NCBI GenBank assembly: GCA_016788065.1
Contig: JAEUTI010000042.1
Location: 27,857-91,856, forward strand
DNA length: 64,000 nucleotides
DNA from: Bacteroidia bacterium
GTDB lineage: Bacteria > Bacteroidota > Bacteroidia > AKYH767-A > OLB10
Direction of reading: 5' to 3'
Notes under the pieces: generated by a model
Databases searched by the model: none
What the model was told of the DNA's origin: nothing
Seen by the model: only the letters and a program-made list of their open reading frames with translations
Made by a program: the position numbers and the translations under genes
In this document: positions 8,697 through 17,355 of the stretch, piece after piece
Layout of the letters: each line of letters starts with the position of its first letter
Numbering within the stretch: the stretch's first letter is position 1

Positions 8697-9335
8697 ATGG
8701 ATATTAAAAGTCAGTTAAGAGTTTCAGCGCCCGTGTTGGTGATGGTTTATGCCTTTACCACCGCAATTCTTTCCATTGTTATTTTCCTGGGCATTGAACA
8801 TAATATTGAACTGGATCATTTTACCCAGGATCCAGCAACTATTATGTCGACACCTTTTTATCTTGGATTCTTTTCCTATGTAGGAATTCTATTCTGGTGT
8901 GCTGCAGCAGTGATTTGCTTTTATACCAGAGCCATCCTACCGGAAACAACCGAAAACATCAGACTCCGCAGTTTTATGCTTTATTCCGGTCTGGTTACCT
9001 CTTTGCTTATGTTTGATGACTTATTCCTGCTACACGAATTAGTCCTTCCGGAAATATTCCTGCTTCCTGAAGAAGTAGTTTATCTCCTTTATCTGAATAT
9101 ATTGCTGGTGTATGCCGTACTCTTTCGTGCAGAAATTCAGAAAAGCGAATATATTGTTCTTGTTATTGCTGCTGGAATGATTGGTGCTTCTCAATTTGTT
9201 GATTCGATTCCGATGCCTTTACCCGAAGATTCATTTCTGGAAGATGCTGTAAAACTTTTCGGAATTGTAACTTGGTTCACCTATTTTGCAAGACTTGGTC
9301 ACACAAAAATTCAAGAAAGATTGCAATTAAAGTAA
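8697..9335 (+). CDS. Polytopic membrane protein of unknown function
   Basis: A 212-residue protein with about six hydrophobic helices (roughly 13-35, 55-78, 90-110, 115-150 as two segments, 153-170, 185-200). No family was recognised and no catalytic motif stands out; acidic residues (DDLFLLHELVLPE) sit between helices 4 and 5. It has its own promoter and converges on gldH with a 7-base gap, so it is a single-gene unit. The N-terminus is supported by the promoter box only 10 bases upstream. Confidence 0.82.
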   Translation: MDIKSQLRVSAPVLVMVYAFTTAILSIVIFLGIEHNIELDHFTQDPATIMSTPFYLGFFSYVGILFWCAAAVICFYTRAILPETTENIRLRSFMLYSGLVTSLLMFDDLFLLHELVLPEIFLLPEEVVYLLYLNILLVYAVLFRAEIQKSEYIVLVIAAGMIGASQFVDSIPMPLPEDSFLEDAVKLFGIVTWFTYFARLGHTKIQERLQLK

Positions 9336-9342
9336 AGGCGCT

Positions 9343-9807
9343 TTAATCAACCTTTTCAATCCTGATTCCTGCATCCATAATTCCAGGCAAAGGATTTATC
9401 CGCATAGCCTGATTCAATTCAAATCTATATTCTCCTGGCTGTGTGAACTGAACATTTTCTTTAAAAAGTATCCTGTTATCCCAAATATCGCCTAAGCCTT
9501 CTCCCAGCCATCGTCCCTCAGGAGAGGCAAGAATGCATTCAACCGTATCACGATGAACTTGTCCCTGTGGGAAGGTAGTATTCACAAAAAGATACAGATT
9601 GCTGAACCGGTAAAACCCGGCATTACGAACATTAATGTAAACATTGTAACCCAACGAAGTGTCTTCTACAGAAACTAAAAAACTGATTGGTACATCTTTG
9701 TCCCATTCCATTTTTGGTATTTCTTTATTCTCTTCAAAATAGCGAGACGAATCACATGAAGTGAATGCAATAGCTACGAACAACAAGCACACGAAAACCC
9801 GGGTCAT
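9343..9807 (-). CDS. gldH: Gliding motility lipoprotein GldH
   Basis: GldH is an outer-membrane-system lipoprotein needed for gliding in Flavobacterium and found in Bacteroidota with the T9SS machinery. The 154-residue product has a lipoprotein signal with lipobox FTSC (Cys 18), then the family pattern of beta-strands with the conserved block GLGDIWDNRILF and the C-terminal QAMR..PLPGIMDAGIRI. It follows ricT by three bases, so the two are co-transcribed from the holB promoter. The presence of gldH fits the T9SS cargo genes elsewhere in the window; whether the cell really glides cannot be told from this gene. Confidence 0.95.
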   Translation of the reverse strand: MTRVFVCLLFVAIAFTSCDSSRYFEENKEIPKMEWDKDVPISFLVSVEDTSLGYNVYINVRNAGFYRFSNLYLFVNTTFPQGQVHRDTVECILASPEGRWLGEGLGDIWDNRILFKENVQFTQPGEYRFELNQAMRINPLPGIMDAGIRIEKVD

Positions 9808-9810
9808 ATC

Positions 9811-11505
9811 TTATTCCTTTGGAGGTTCTGTTTTAGGAGGTGCCTGACGAACACGTTGTGGCCTCGATGACTCACTTCCTGATGATGATGCATTTGATGG
9901 ATTTGAACTTGCAGGAGGAGTTGCAGGCCTAGGTGGCTGAGGAGCAGCTGACTGTTGTGGTGGAACAGGTGGTTTTGATTCTGAACTGGATGATGGTGAA
10001 GTCGGTCTGCGCTCGGGGCGATTCCCTTGTGAAGGGGCCGGTTGTGATGAATTTCCCGGAAGCTGACCTTCCTCGGTCGGAAGTGGTCTTGATTCCTGAC
10101 TTTGACGTGGTGGCAAAGGTTTTCGTTCCGTACGTTCATTTGAAGTATTATCCTGCGCTGGCCTTGGAGGTCTTTGATCCTGACCTTGCCGGGGTGGTAA
10201 AGGCTTCCGATCATTTCTTTCATTCACATTTCCGGAATTTGCCTTTTGCGGTTGCGATTGACCTGAATCCGGGGATGTCCGGTTTTTATTTTTAAAACGA
10301 TCCTGTGGTTGTCCCGATGGTCTTGCCTGAGATGGTCCTGCGTTTTTATTGTTCTCTGCCCCACCCTTTTTCTTTTTCTTCTTACCTTTTTTCTCCATCA
10401 TGCGGGTCAGACTATCTTGTCCGACAACATCAGCATAATCGAGTGGCTTTTCATATAAAGTGGTTTCTACATAATCATTCAGATCGACGGGCTTTTCACC
10501 TTGTTTGTTCAAGGCAATTACTTCCTTTACTCTGTCAACTGACAATGCAATCCAGTTATCGGAATTCACAAATTCACCTGGTGCACCGGTCTCAACATAA
10601 GCGAACCACATCATTCTTTTGAAAATATCTGTTTTGCGGTGCAGTGCATATCCCTTTTTAGTTTCCAAACGGGAATTAGAATCAGGTATGTCTGCAATAG
10701 CATCTAAGTAAGAATCGAGTTCATAATTCAGGCAGCATTTTAATTTACCACATTGCCCGGCTAATTTCAGCGGGTTCAGCGATAAATTCTGATACCTGGC
10801 AGCACTTGTGCTTACTACTTTAAAATCGGTTAACCACGTCGAGCAGCACAATTCTCTTCCACAAGATCCGATTCCACCTAAGCGACTTGCTTCCTGGCGC
10901 ATTCCAATCTGGCGCATTTCAATACGAACCTTAAATTCTTCAGCAAGTTTTTTAATGAGCTCTCTGAAATCTACCCGTTCCTCGGCTGTGTAAAAGAAGG
11001 TGGCTTTTTTACCATCACCCTGATATTCTACATCACTCAGCTTCATCCTCAGATTCAGACTAAGTGCAATGGAACGAGCCCTGTACATGGTTTCTACTTC
11101 CAATGCCTTTACAGCATTGAATTTTTCGACATCAGCAGGACGCGCTAACCGATATAGTGCTTTAATTTCATCACTATCTTCTGTAACACCTTTCTTCTTC
11201 AACTGAAAACGAACCAGCTCGCCCGCAATAGAAACTGTGCCAATATCATGACCCGGATTTCCTTCCACCGCAACCATATCTCCGGTTTTCAATTCCAGAT
11301 ATTCAGAGTTTCGGAAAAATTCTTTGCGACTCCCTTTGAATCGGACCTCAACTATGTTGTAAGGCTTTTCTCCCTGAGGAAGCTCCATATCGGCAAGCCA
11401 GTTATAAACATTCAGCTTATTACAGCCACTGGTACCACATGTGCCATTATTTTTACAACCCGGAGAAGTATCACCTGTACTGGTTGAACATGAACTGCAA
11501 CCCAT
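9811..11505 (-). CDS. ricT: PSP1-domain protein RicT/YaaT with long disordered tail
   Basis: A 564-residue member of the PSP1 (RicT/YaaT) family, which in Bacillus subtilis acts with RicA and RicF in RNA processing and carries Fe-S chemistry. The N-terminus is Cys-rich (C3, C6, C17, C23, C28), the PSP1 core covers about residues 45-300, and two conserved Cys clusters are seen: C215/C220/C221 (GSCGRELCC) and C252/C257/C258 (GQCGKLKCC). From about residue 375 comes a Lys run and then a Pro/Arg/Gln/Ser-rich disordered tail of some 190 residues with imperfect repeats of ERKPLPPRQ. The tail is unusually long. Gene order holB-ricT-gldH is typical of Bacteroidota. The tail's low-complexity DNA makes long shadow frames on both strands. 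Confidence 0.94.
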   Translation of the reverse strand: MGCSSCSTSTGDTSPGCKNNGTCGTSGCNKLNVYNWLADMELPQGEKPYNIVEVRFKGSRKEFFRNSEYLELKTGDMVAVEGNPGHDIGTVSIAGELVRFQLKKKGVTEDSDEIKALYRLARPADVEKFNAVKALEVETMYRARSIALSLNLRMKLSDVEYQGDGKKATFFYTAEERVDFRELIKKLAEEFKVRIEMRQIGMRQEASRLGGIGSCGRELCCSTWLTDFKVVSTSAARYQNLSLNPLKLAGQCGKLKCCLNYELDSYLDAIADIPDSNSRLETKKGYALHRKTDIFKRMMWFAYVETGAPGEFVNSDNWIALSVDRVKEVIALNKQGEKPVDLNDYVETTLYEKPLDYADVVGQDSLTRMMEKKGKKKKKKGGAENNKNAGPSQARPSGQPQDRFKNKNRTSPDSGQSQPQKANSGNVNERNDRKPLPPRQGQDQRPPRPAQDNTSNERTERKPLPPRQSQESRPLPTEEGQLPGNSSQPAPSQGNRPERRPTSPSSSSESKPPVPPQQSAAPQPPRPATPPASSNPSNASSSGSESSRPQRVRQAPPKTEPPKE

Positions 11506-11583
11506 TTTTTGTTTCTTTTAGTTATGGAAATAGGAACGAATCAGGCTGTCATCGCATTCAATCTTAATCGCCATCATGGCATT

Positions 11584-12738
11584 TTAAGGTTTTGCAATAT
11601 TCAATAACTGATTCATTTTAAAAGACAAATCTAAGAATAATATTTTGGCATTAGCATTCCGCTCGACTGCGTAATGAGCCCTGTTCAGCAATTTAGCTAT
11701 TTCTGCTATATTTCCTTCATGAATGAATCGTGTGAATTTACTGAAATTCGGAATCACTTCATCATCAAACCGCACCATGGACCGATCGGCATGATTTACG
11801 AGCATGCATTCACGCCCTGCTTCCAGGCAAAAGCCAAGGAATGTCTTTTGATATTCCCGACCGGCTTTCGCAATGTTTTCAATCCAGTTGTTGAGTTCAT
11901 GCCAGGCATGCTTCCCTCCTTTTTCATGAAACGGATTGTAGCAGAGCCGCATCCACATTATAAAGTCGTTTTCAACCCTAAAATCATTTTCTGAACTTCC
12001 AGCCAGTGTTAAAGCAACATTGTACCTTCCATCAGCGAGATTCGCAATTCTGCGAGCCTGAACTGCATCAACCCGCATTTTACTCATTATGCCTTCTGCA
12101 ATTTCAGAAACGGTAAGTAGCGGAATTTTAATCAATTGAGTTCGTGAAAGAATGGTAGACAGCAATTGTTCACGATGTTCTGAAACCAAAATGAATAGGG
12201 TCTTCTCTGGTGGTTCTTCCAGAATTTTCAGCAATTTATTACTTGCATCTACCCGCATTTTTTCCGGAAGCCATACAATCAAAATTTTATAATCAGCTTC
12301 ATATGGTTTCAGACTCAGCTTTCTTTGAATGTCACTGCTTTCTTCAACCGACATGAATCCCTGTTTCGAGTCGGAGCCCAATGCTTCATACCATTGATTA
12401 ACATCCAGATATGGGTTTGCTAGTACTGCTTCCCGCCATTGAGTAAGAAAATCGGTGCTTTTTGATGGTTTACTTTTGCCGGAGAAAACCGGATAGGCAT
12501 AATGCAGGTCGGGATGTGTCATTTTGCGGTGCTTAATACACGACCTACAAACTCCGCAAGAGTCTGTTAATGAAGGATTTTCGCAATGAATAAAGGCAGC
12601 ATAGGCCATTGCTAGTGCTAATCCTGTATGGCCTTCATAGCCAGCAAATAATTGAGCATGACTAATACGCTTGTCGTGCACCGACTGCAGCAGTCTATTT
12701 ATAACATCTTGTTTACCAACTATTTCAGAAAATTTCAT
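11584..12738 (-). CDS. holB: DNA polymerase III delta' subunit
   Basis: Clamp-loader subunit of the replicative polymerase. The N-terminal AAA+ region has a degenerate P-loop (FAGYEGHTGLALA, no intact GKT), as expected of delta', which does not hydrolyse ATP. A four-Cys zinc module is visible (C52, C61, C64, C67: SCGVCRSC), then KILIVWLPEKM, the KLLKILEEPPE segment and a sensor-like SRTQ. Length 384 is normal for the Bacteroidota form. It is the first gene of holB-ricT-gldH; its promoter box lies 14 bases upstream and its control region is shared divergently with pgk. Confidence 0.95.
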   Translation of the reverse strand: MKFSEIVGKQDVINRLLQSVHDKRISHAQLFAGYEGHTGLALAMAYAAFIHCENPSLTDSCGVCRSCIKHRKMTHPDLHYAYPVFSGKSKPSKSTDFLTQWREAVLANPYLDVNQWYEALGSDSKQGFMSVEESSDIQRKLSLKPYEADYKILIVWLPEKMRVDASNKLLKILEEPPEKTLFILVSEHREQLLSTILSRTQLIKIPLLTVSEIAEGIMSKMRVDAVQARRIANLADGRYNVALTLAGSSENDFRVENDFIMWMRLCYNPFHEKGGKHAWHELNNWIENIAKAGREYQKTFLGFCLEAGRECMLVNHADRSMVRFDDEVIPNFSKFTRFIHEGNIAEIAKLLNRAHYAVERNANAKILFLDLSFKMNQLLNIAKP

Positions 12739-12752
12739 AAGCTATCTCTCCA

Positions 12753-12760
12753 CAAAAATA
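12753..12760 (-). promoter_or_regulatory. -7 promoter box for holB-ricT-gldH
   Basis: On the minus strand the box reads TATTTTTG, a match to TAnnTTTG, ending 14 bases before the holB ATG. It is back-to-back with the pgk promoter. Confidence 0.6.
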
Positions 12761-12793
12761 CTAAGGATTTCCCGGATGTCGGAATTCCGCCTA

Positions 12794-12824
12794 TTGAATT
12801 AACAGCCTTATTGATGTAAATTTG
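12794..12824 (+). promoter_or_regulatory. Promoter of pgk (TTG -33, TAAATTTG -7)
   Basis: TTG at 12794-12796, a 20-base spacer, then TAAATTTG at 12817-12824: close to the textbook Bacteroidota promoter. The ATG begins four bases after the box, so the mRNA should be leaderless or nearly so. Confidence 0.75.
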
Positions 12825-12828
12825 CACC

Positions 12829-14025
12829 ATGAAAACAATCGACCAATATAATTTCTCCGGAAAGAAGGCATTAATTCGAGTAGACTTTAACGTACCTCTT
12901 GATAAAGCTACTTTGGCTGTTACAGATGATACCAGAATCAGAGCAGCGATAGATACTATTCGTAAAATTCTTGCTGATGGTGGTTCTGTAATATTAATGT
13001 CGCATCTGGGCAGACCGAAAGAAGGGCCAGCAGATAAGTATTCACTTCGTCATGTTGTGAAGACTCTTTCAGAATTACTGAAAAAGGATATCAAGTTTGC
13101 CGATGATTGTATTGGTGAGCAGGCAAAAACACTAGCGGCGGGTTTAAAGCCAGGAGAAGTTCTTTTGTTGGAAAATTTGCGTTTTTATAAAGAAGAAGAA
13201 AAAGGCGATGAAGCTTTTGCACAAAAACTTGCTTCATTGGGAGATGTATATGTAAACGATGCTTTCGGAACTGCACATCGTCGTCACGCATCTACAGCTG
13301 TAATTGCACAGTACTTTCCAGGAAATAAATTATTCGGCTATGTAATGGCGAATGAATTAACCAATGCGAACAGAGTATTGAGCAGTGCACAAAAACCATT
13401 CACTGCAATTACGGGTGGTGCGAAAGTATCTGACAAAATATTAATCATTGAACAATTGCTGAATAAAGTTGATCATCTGATTATTGGTGGAGGAATGTCG
13501 TACACATTTTTCAGAGCCATGGGAGGTCAAACTGGATCGTCTCTTTGTGAAGAAGATAAGCTGGATCTTGCAAGAGAAATTTTAGACAAAGCAGCAGCTA
13601 AAGGAGTAAAAATTCATTTGCCTGTTGACTCCATTATTGCGGATTCATTCAGCAATGAAGCCAATCACAAAACATGTCCATCCGGTGAAATTCCTGATGG
13701 CTGGATGGGATTAGATATTGGACCTGTTGCAGCTATGCAATTTGCAGAAGTAATCAGTCATTCCAAAACAATTCTTTGGAATGGTCCAATGGGAGTTTTT
13801 GAAATGTCGAATTTTGAAAGAGGAACCCGCATGGTTGCAGATGCAATTGTACATGCAACATCGATGGGAGCTTTTTCACTGATTGGAGGAGGTGATTCCG
13901 CTGCAGCGATTAATAAATTTGATCTGGGAAGTAAAGTTTCCTATGTATCTACCGGAGGCGGTGCATTGTTGGAATACATAGAAGGAAAAGTGTTGCCGGG
14001 TGTAGAAATGCTACTCGCCGATTAA
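12829..14025 (+). CDS. pgk: Phosphoglycerate kinase
   Basis: Glycolytic enzyme that moves phosphate from 1,3-bisphosphoglycerate to ADP. Diagnostic motifs are RVDFNVPLD near the N-terminus, SHLGRPKEG, the [10 protein letters not shown] block, WNGPMGVFE and the C-terminal nucleotide-site [23 protein letters not shown] follows. Length 398 is typical. Single-gene transcript from a strong promoter directly upstream; the 3' end overlaps the 3' end of cvpA by 15 bases on the other strand, with no terminator visible between them. Confidence 0.98.
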   Translation: MKTIDQYNFSGKKALIRVDFNVPLDKATLAVTDDTRIRAAIDTIRKILADGGSVILMSHLGRPKEGPADKYSLRHVVKTLSELLKKDIKFADDCIGEQAKTLAAGLKPGEVLLLENLRFYKEEEKGDEAFAQKLASLGDVYVNDAFGTAHRRHASTAVIAQYFPGNKLFGYVMANELTNANRVLSSAQKPFTAITGGAKVSDKILIIEQLLNKVDHLIIGGGMSYTFFRAMGGQTGSSLCEEDKLDLAREILDKAAAKGVKIHLPVDSIIADSFSNEANHKTCPSGEIPDGWMGLDIGPVAAMQFAEVISHSKTILWNGPMGVFEMSNFERGTRMVADAIVHATSMGAFSLIGGGDSAAAINKFDLGSKVSYVSTGGGALLEYIEGKVLPGVEMLLAD

Positions 14026-14541
14026 CGAACCCGAGCCTAAGTTTTCACGGAATTCATCTTTCACATCTTTCACTGCAGGTGCGAGTGCTGATGCTGCTTT
14101 TAAAACATAGGGATATAAAACCGATTCTTTCCGTGACTTTTCAGGAATCGGATTCCAGCTTCCTTCAAGTGGTTTCAACAACCAGAAAATCACAGATACT
14201 GCAAGAGCAAATTTCAAAACACCTAACACTGCACCTGCAATTTTATTGAACACATTGAGAGAAGCAATTTTCAAAACGGCTTCCATCAATTTCGCATAAA
14301 AAATGAAAATTACAAGGATTACTCCGAATACAATCAGGAATGAAATGTAATGCAGTAAATGCCCTTCATCATCTGTAATCTTTTGCAATAAATCATAAGC
14401 TAAGCCGGAGAATTTAAATCCAAGATACACGCCGAGAATCAGGCCAATGATCATGGCTACTTCGAAAAGTAATCCTTTTTGAAATCCTTTGTATGCACCA
14501 TAAACTAATGGCACAGCAATAATCACATCCAGAAAATTCAT
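14011..14541 (-). CDS. CvpA-family membrane protein
   Basis: A 176-residue inner-membrane protein with four hydrophobic helices and the family start [20 protein letters not shown], followed by a [13 protein letters not shown] helix pair and a C-terminal tail of charged residues. CvpA proteins are required for colicin V secretion in E. coli and for envelope homeostasis; the exact activity is unknown. Its ATG overlaps the stop of the upstream VWA gene by four bases, so the two are translationally coupled. Confidence 0.9.
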   Translation of the reverse strand: MNFLDVIIAVPLVYGAYKGFQKGLLFEVAMIIGLILGVYLGFKFSGLAYDLLQKITDDEGHLLHYISFLIVFGVILVIFIFYAKLMEAVLKIASLNVFNKIAGAVLGVLKFALAVSVIFWLLKPLEGSWNPIPEKSRKESVLYPYVLKAASALAPAVKDVKDEFRENLGSGSLIGE

Positions 14542-15707
14542 CGTCTGAATTCAATGCTGGCTGAAGTTCCGGTAGTGAAACCTTTTTCTGCAGCACGGCG
14601 ATTTAAATCTTGAATAACTATTCTTTCGAAAATATCTGACTTATCAATGTCACGGGCCTCGAGCCTTTTATTGATAGTAATTTGTCTGTCGTAAGGAATA
14701 TGTCTTCGTAAGTCAGAAATAGTTTTGGTTCTTTTCTCCTTCAGGTTTAGAGCAGAATTTCTGACATACTCCGGAGTTTTAAATTTTAGAGAATCGGGAA
14801 GCAAAGACATTTCCAAAGCTTCGAGATTAGAGTTCGTCATCTTAATATAATCGATCAAATCCCAGTTTTGCTGATGAAACTGATAGCGATCTGAAATCTT
14901 ATAAAACAACCTCGATTCAAATGTCATTTCATTGGCAAGCAAAGCGTTTTTGTCGATGTTGGTCATCATCTTATAACGTTCCGAACCATTATTCCCGTAA
15001 TAAAGATAAGTAGCATTTAATTTGCCGGCCAACTCTTTGAATTCCGGAACATTGGTGGATGTTAAAACCAAAGGTGTACGCTTATGAATTTTCATATCGT
15101 ATTGCTCACCACCTGCAAGCCGCGCAATTTCTCTCCATCCCGGCAATTCTTTATCGGCATTATTGCGGGTCCTGCAATACAAGGTATTTACAATTATTTT
15201 TTTGTCTGATGCTAATTCACAAGCGTCCCGATAATTGTCACCACCCGAATTCACCATTCCATTTCCTACGAGATAAATCACCTTAAGAGCATCATTATCA
15301 TCAGACCAGTTCATTTGTTTGACTGACACGCGCAAAGCTTCACCTACTAACTGATCACCTTTCTCGATGGTAGGTTTCAATTTATACAATTCAAAACTGA
15401 GTTGATCGAAATCACTGGTTAGGTTTTGAAGCACCTTGACATACCCTGATTTTGCACCAAATGAAGGACGGGAAAAGGCAACTACTCCAATGCGAAGTTC
15501 CGGTGCCGGGCGATACGAATTCACCTGATTAATTATATCCCAGAGTTTTTCTCTGACGTCATCAAGAAGTCCATTGGTGCTACCACTTAAATCGAGACAA
15601 AGCACTACATCAATAGCCTCACGACCACGGGATGGCGATGAAGTATTGCCGGTGTAGAACAACAGGAAAAAGAAAAAAATGAATATTTTGATAATTTTCA
15701 TGGGCAT
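14538..15707 (-). CDS. Exported von Willebrand factor A domain protein
   Basis: A 389-residue protein with a signal peptide or N-terminal membrane anchor (about 5-20) and a VWA domain at about 30-215. The metal-ion-dependent adhesion site is intact at its first element, D39-L-S41-G-S43 in LCLDLSGSTN, and the rest of the Rossmann-like fold follows (RIGVVAFSRP, KVIYLVGNG, KIIVNTLYC). The C-terminal 170 residues are helical and charged and of unknown function. VWA domains bind protein partners through Mg2+. Operon with cvpA. A -7 box lies about 60 bases upstream (15767-15774). Confidence 0.88.
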   Translation of the reverse strand: MPMKIIKIFIFFFFLLFYTGNTSSPSRGREAIDVVLCLDLSGSTNGLLDDVREKLWDIINQVNSYRPAPELRIGVVAFSRPSFGAKSGYVKVLQNLTSDFDQLSFELYKLKPTIEKGDQLVGEALRVSVKQMNWSDDNDALKVIYLVGNGMVNSGGDNYRDACELASDKKIIVNTLYCRTRNNADKELPGWREIARLAGGEQYDMKIHKRTPLVLTSTNVPEFKELAGKLNATYLYYGNNGSERYKMMTNIDKNALLANEMTFESRLFYKISDRYQFHQQNWDLIDYIKMTNSNLEALEMSLLPDSLKFKTPEYVRNSALNLKEKRTKTISDLRRHIPYDRQITINKRLEARDIDKSDIFERIVIQDLNRRAAEKGFTTGTSASIEFRR

Positions 15708-15766
15708 GTCCGAATCAGGGATTTACCGGAAGAAGTTCGGAAAACCCTGAAATATGAGGACTTGTG

Positions 15767-15774
15767 CAAAATTA
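15767..15774 (-). promoter_or_regulatory. -7 promoter box for the VWA-cvpA operon
   Basis: Minus-strand TAATTTTG matches TAnnTTTG, giving a leader of about 55 bases. A plus-strand box at 15808-15815 lies only 33 bases away, so the two promoters face outward from a short shared region. Confidence 0.55.
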
Positions 15775-15807
15775 AGACCCGAAAATGCACAGTAACTGCG
15801 GGTTTCG

Positions 15808-15815
15808 TATTTTTG
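15808..15815 (+). promoter_or_regulatory. -7 promoter box for the 114-residue protein
   Basis: TATTTTTG matches TAnnTTTG and ends eight bases before the ATG at 15824. This rules against the longer frame that opens at 15785. Confidence 0.6.
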
Positions 15816-15823
15816 TTAACAAT

Positions 15824-16168
15824 ATGGATTTAAAAAGTATTGAAGAACTGAAGGATGAATGGACCTTCCTGACCAAGCGTTTGGAGGCTCAATTTGGTGA
15901 AGAACCTGATTTGCAGGCAATCTTGTTTCTAATTGGTGTTCAGGAACTTGGCAAAGGACCTTCCAATTTTAGCAAAGATCAGAAACAAGATCTGATGCAT
16001 ATTGCAACGTGCAGACTATTAAGCACTTACGGATATTACGAATTAGATGGATTGGACGATGATGGCTGGCCTCACTGGCGCAGAGTTGGCAAATTGCCGG
16101 TACTAACTCTCAAGGAACAGGATCTGGTATTAAAAAGAGCCGTGCTGGATTATTTCAGAGACAATTAA
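15824..16168 (+). CDS. Conserved small cytoplasmic protein of unknown function
   Basis: A 114-residue acidic soluble protein starting MDLKSIEELKDEW. It has a central hydrophobic stretch AILFLIGVQELG and a C-terminal WPHWRRVGKLP...LVLKRAVLDYF; no family function was recognised. Conserved-looking motifs and a promoter box eight bases before the chosen ATG support it as a real gene. It converges on the lipoprotein gene with three bases between stops. Confidence 0.8.
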   Translation: MDLKSIEELKDEWTFLTKRLEAQFGEEPDLQAILFLIGVQELGKGPSNFSKDQKQDLMHIATCRLLSTYGYYELDGLDDDGWPHWRRVGKLPVLTLKEQDLVLKRAVLDYFRDN

Positions 16169-16171
16169 AAA

Positions 16172-16522
16172 TCAGCGAATTACCACAGTTTTAGTCACTG
16201 TTTTGGATTGCTCCAGACGAATATAATCTTTGGCAACCTTAGTGCCTTTAACCACTTCTACATTAAGTACGGCTTCCAACTTAAAGGAAAAAAATGCCTG
16301 TCCTGCAGCATCCGACTGTTTTACCTGATTAGCACTTGCCTGAACATTATTGACCGGATTGATCACACTATCCTGACTTAAAGTTACGAGCGCCCCTGAA
16401 ATTCTTTGGCCGGTGGAATCAACAACCGTGATCATTGCTTCAGCGGGACCGCTTTTTTTGCAGGATGAAAATGCTGCAGAAGCCACTACCAATGCGAATA
16501 AGAGGAATTTGAATGCTTTCAT
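16172..16522 (-). CDS. Small lipoprotein with Ig-like/carboxypeptidase-regulatory-like domain
   Basis: A 116-residue lipoprotein: the signal MKAFKFLLFALV...AFSSC puts the lipid on Cys 21. The rest has the pattern of a one-domain beta-sandwich of the carboxypeptidase-regulatory type (MITVVDSTGQRISGALVTL...DAAGQAFFSF), often found on surface proteins. The start at 16522 was chosen over an upstream frame opening because it begins a perfect lipoprotein signal. Function unknown; such domains often bind or scaffold other envelope proteins. Confidence 0.85.
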   Translation of the reverse strand: MKAFKFLLFALVVASAAFSSCKKSGPAEAMITVVDSTGQRISGALVTLSQDSVINPVNNVQASANQVKQSDAAGQAFFSFKLEAVLNVEVVKGTKVAKDYIRLEQSKTVTKTVVIR

Positions 16523-16539
16523 TTTTCTATCAATTTGAC

Positions 16540-16547
16540 TAATTTTG
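16540..16547 (+). promoter_or_regulatory. Possible -7 box for the cyclophilin gene
   Basis: TAATTTTG matches TAnnTTTG but lies 96 bases before the chosen ATG, so the leader would be unusually long for this window. Moderate to low support. Confidence 0.4.
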
Positions 16548-16570
16548 CCTGAACAATCGGTCTTAAAATC

Positions 16571-16578
16571 CAAAAGTA
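16571..16578 (-). promoter_or_regulatory. Possible -7 box for the small lipoprotein gene
   Basis: Minus-strand TACTTTTG matches TAnnTTTG and lies 48 bases before the lipoprotein ATG. With the plus-strand box at 16540-16547 the two transcripts would start facing each other and overlap by a few bases. Confidence 0.4.
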
Positions 16579-16643
16579 TATTAACTTTACGTGAAAAGGA
16601 AACTTTTGTTTCCGGAATATTACAAAAATTTAAAATCAACCAT

Positions 16644-17312
16644 ATGAAAAAGATCTTTGCCATCATTGCATTATCACTAATTACAATTACCGCTGTTCAG
16701 GCTCAACAAGCTAAAGGGCAGTCAGGCGAAAAAGAACGCATAGTAGAAATCAGCACCTCTTATGGTAAGATGAAAATCAAACTTTACAATCAAACGCCAA
16801 AGCACCGCGACAATTTCATCAAACTTGCCAGCGAAGGATTTTATAACGACTTATTATTTCATCGTGTGATCAATGGATTTATGATTCAGGGTGGCGATCC
16901 AAATTCCAAAACCGCCGGTCCGGATGTACAATTAGGAGCAGGAGATGTTGGATACAAAGTACCAGGAGAGTTTGATAAAAGTTTAATCCACAAAAAAGGA
17001 ACTTTGTGTGCTGCCCGTGACGGAAATCCTGAAAAGGCTTCCAGCGGATGTCAGTTTTATATTGTACAGGGCAAGACTCATACTGATGCTGAACTGGACC
17101 AGATGGAACAACGTATGGGTTCGAAATACACTCCTGAGCAACGTAACATTTATAAAACCATTGGAGGTACTCCTTTCCTTGATCAGAACTACACTGTATA
17201 TGGTGAAGTAATTGAAGGAATGGATGTAATCGATAAGATTGCTGCAGTTAAAACAAAACCAGGTGATCGTCCGGTTGAGAATGTAAAAATGCAGGTAAAA
17301 GTTATAAAATAA
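16644..17312 (+). CDS. Exported cyclophilin-type peptidyl-prolyl isomerase
   Basis: A 222-residue periplasmic rotamase. A signal peptide (MKKIFAIIALSL...AVQAQ, about 20 residues) is followed by the cyclophilin core: FHRVINGFMIQGGDPN, a GTLCAARDGNPEKASSGCQFYIV block (replacing the classic MAR/SQFFI region) and the C-terminal YGEVIEGMDVIDKI. The ATG at 16644 was chosen because it begins the signal peptide; an upstream frame opening at 16545 adds 33 residues that break it. It helps fold exported proteins, alongside the PpiD-like chaperone earlier in the window. Confidence 0.93.
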   Translation: MKKIFAIIALSLITITAVQAQQAKGQSGEKERIVEISTSYGKMKIKLYNQTPKHRDNFIKLASEGFYNDLLFHRVINGFMIQGGDPNSKTAGPDVQLGAGDVGYKVPGEFDKSLIHKKGTLCAARDGNPEKASSGCQFYIVQGKTHTDAELDQMEQRMGSKYTPEQRNIYKTIGGTPFLDQNYTVYGEVIEGMDVIDKIAAVKTKPGDRPVENVKMQVKVIK

Positions 17313-17355
17313 ATTTCGTTTAAATACCAATACAGATTTCTATTATCCGGTTTTT

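Noticed and set aside
9804..10223. Open frame of 139 codons on the minus strand overlapping the ricT tail
   Set aside because: It is a second frame of the low-complexity proline/arginine repeat in ricT, and its product has no domain and a biased composition.
10305..10622. Open frame of 105 codons on the plus strand opposite ricT
   Set aside because: Shadow frame of ricT, no promoter, no recognisable domain, unusual amino-acid content.
16545..16643. An N-terminal extension of the cyclophilin gene
   Set aside because: The added residues precede a complete signal peptide and include the predicted promoter region.
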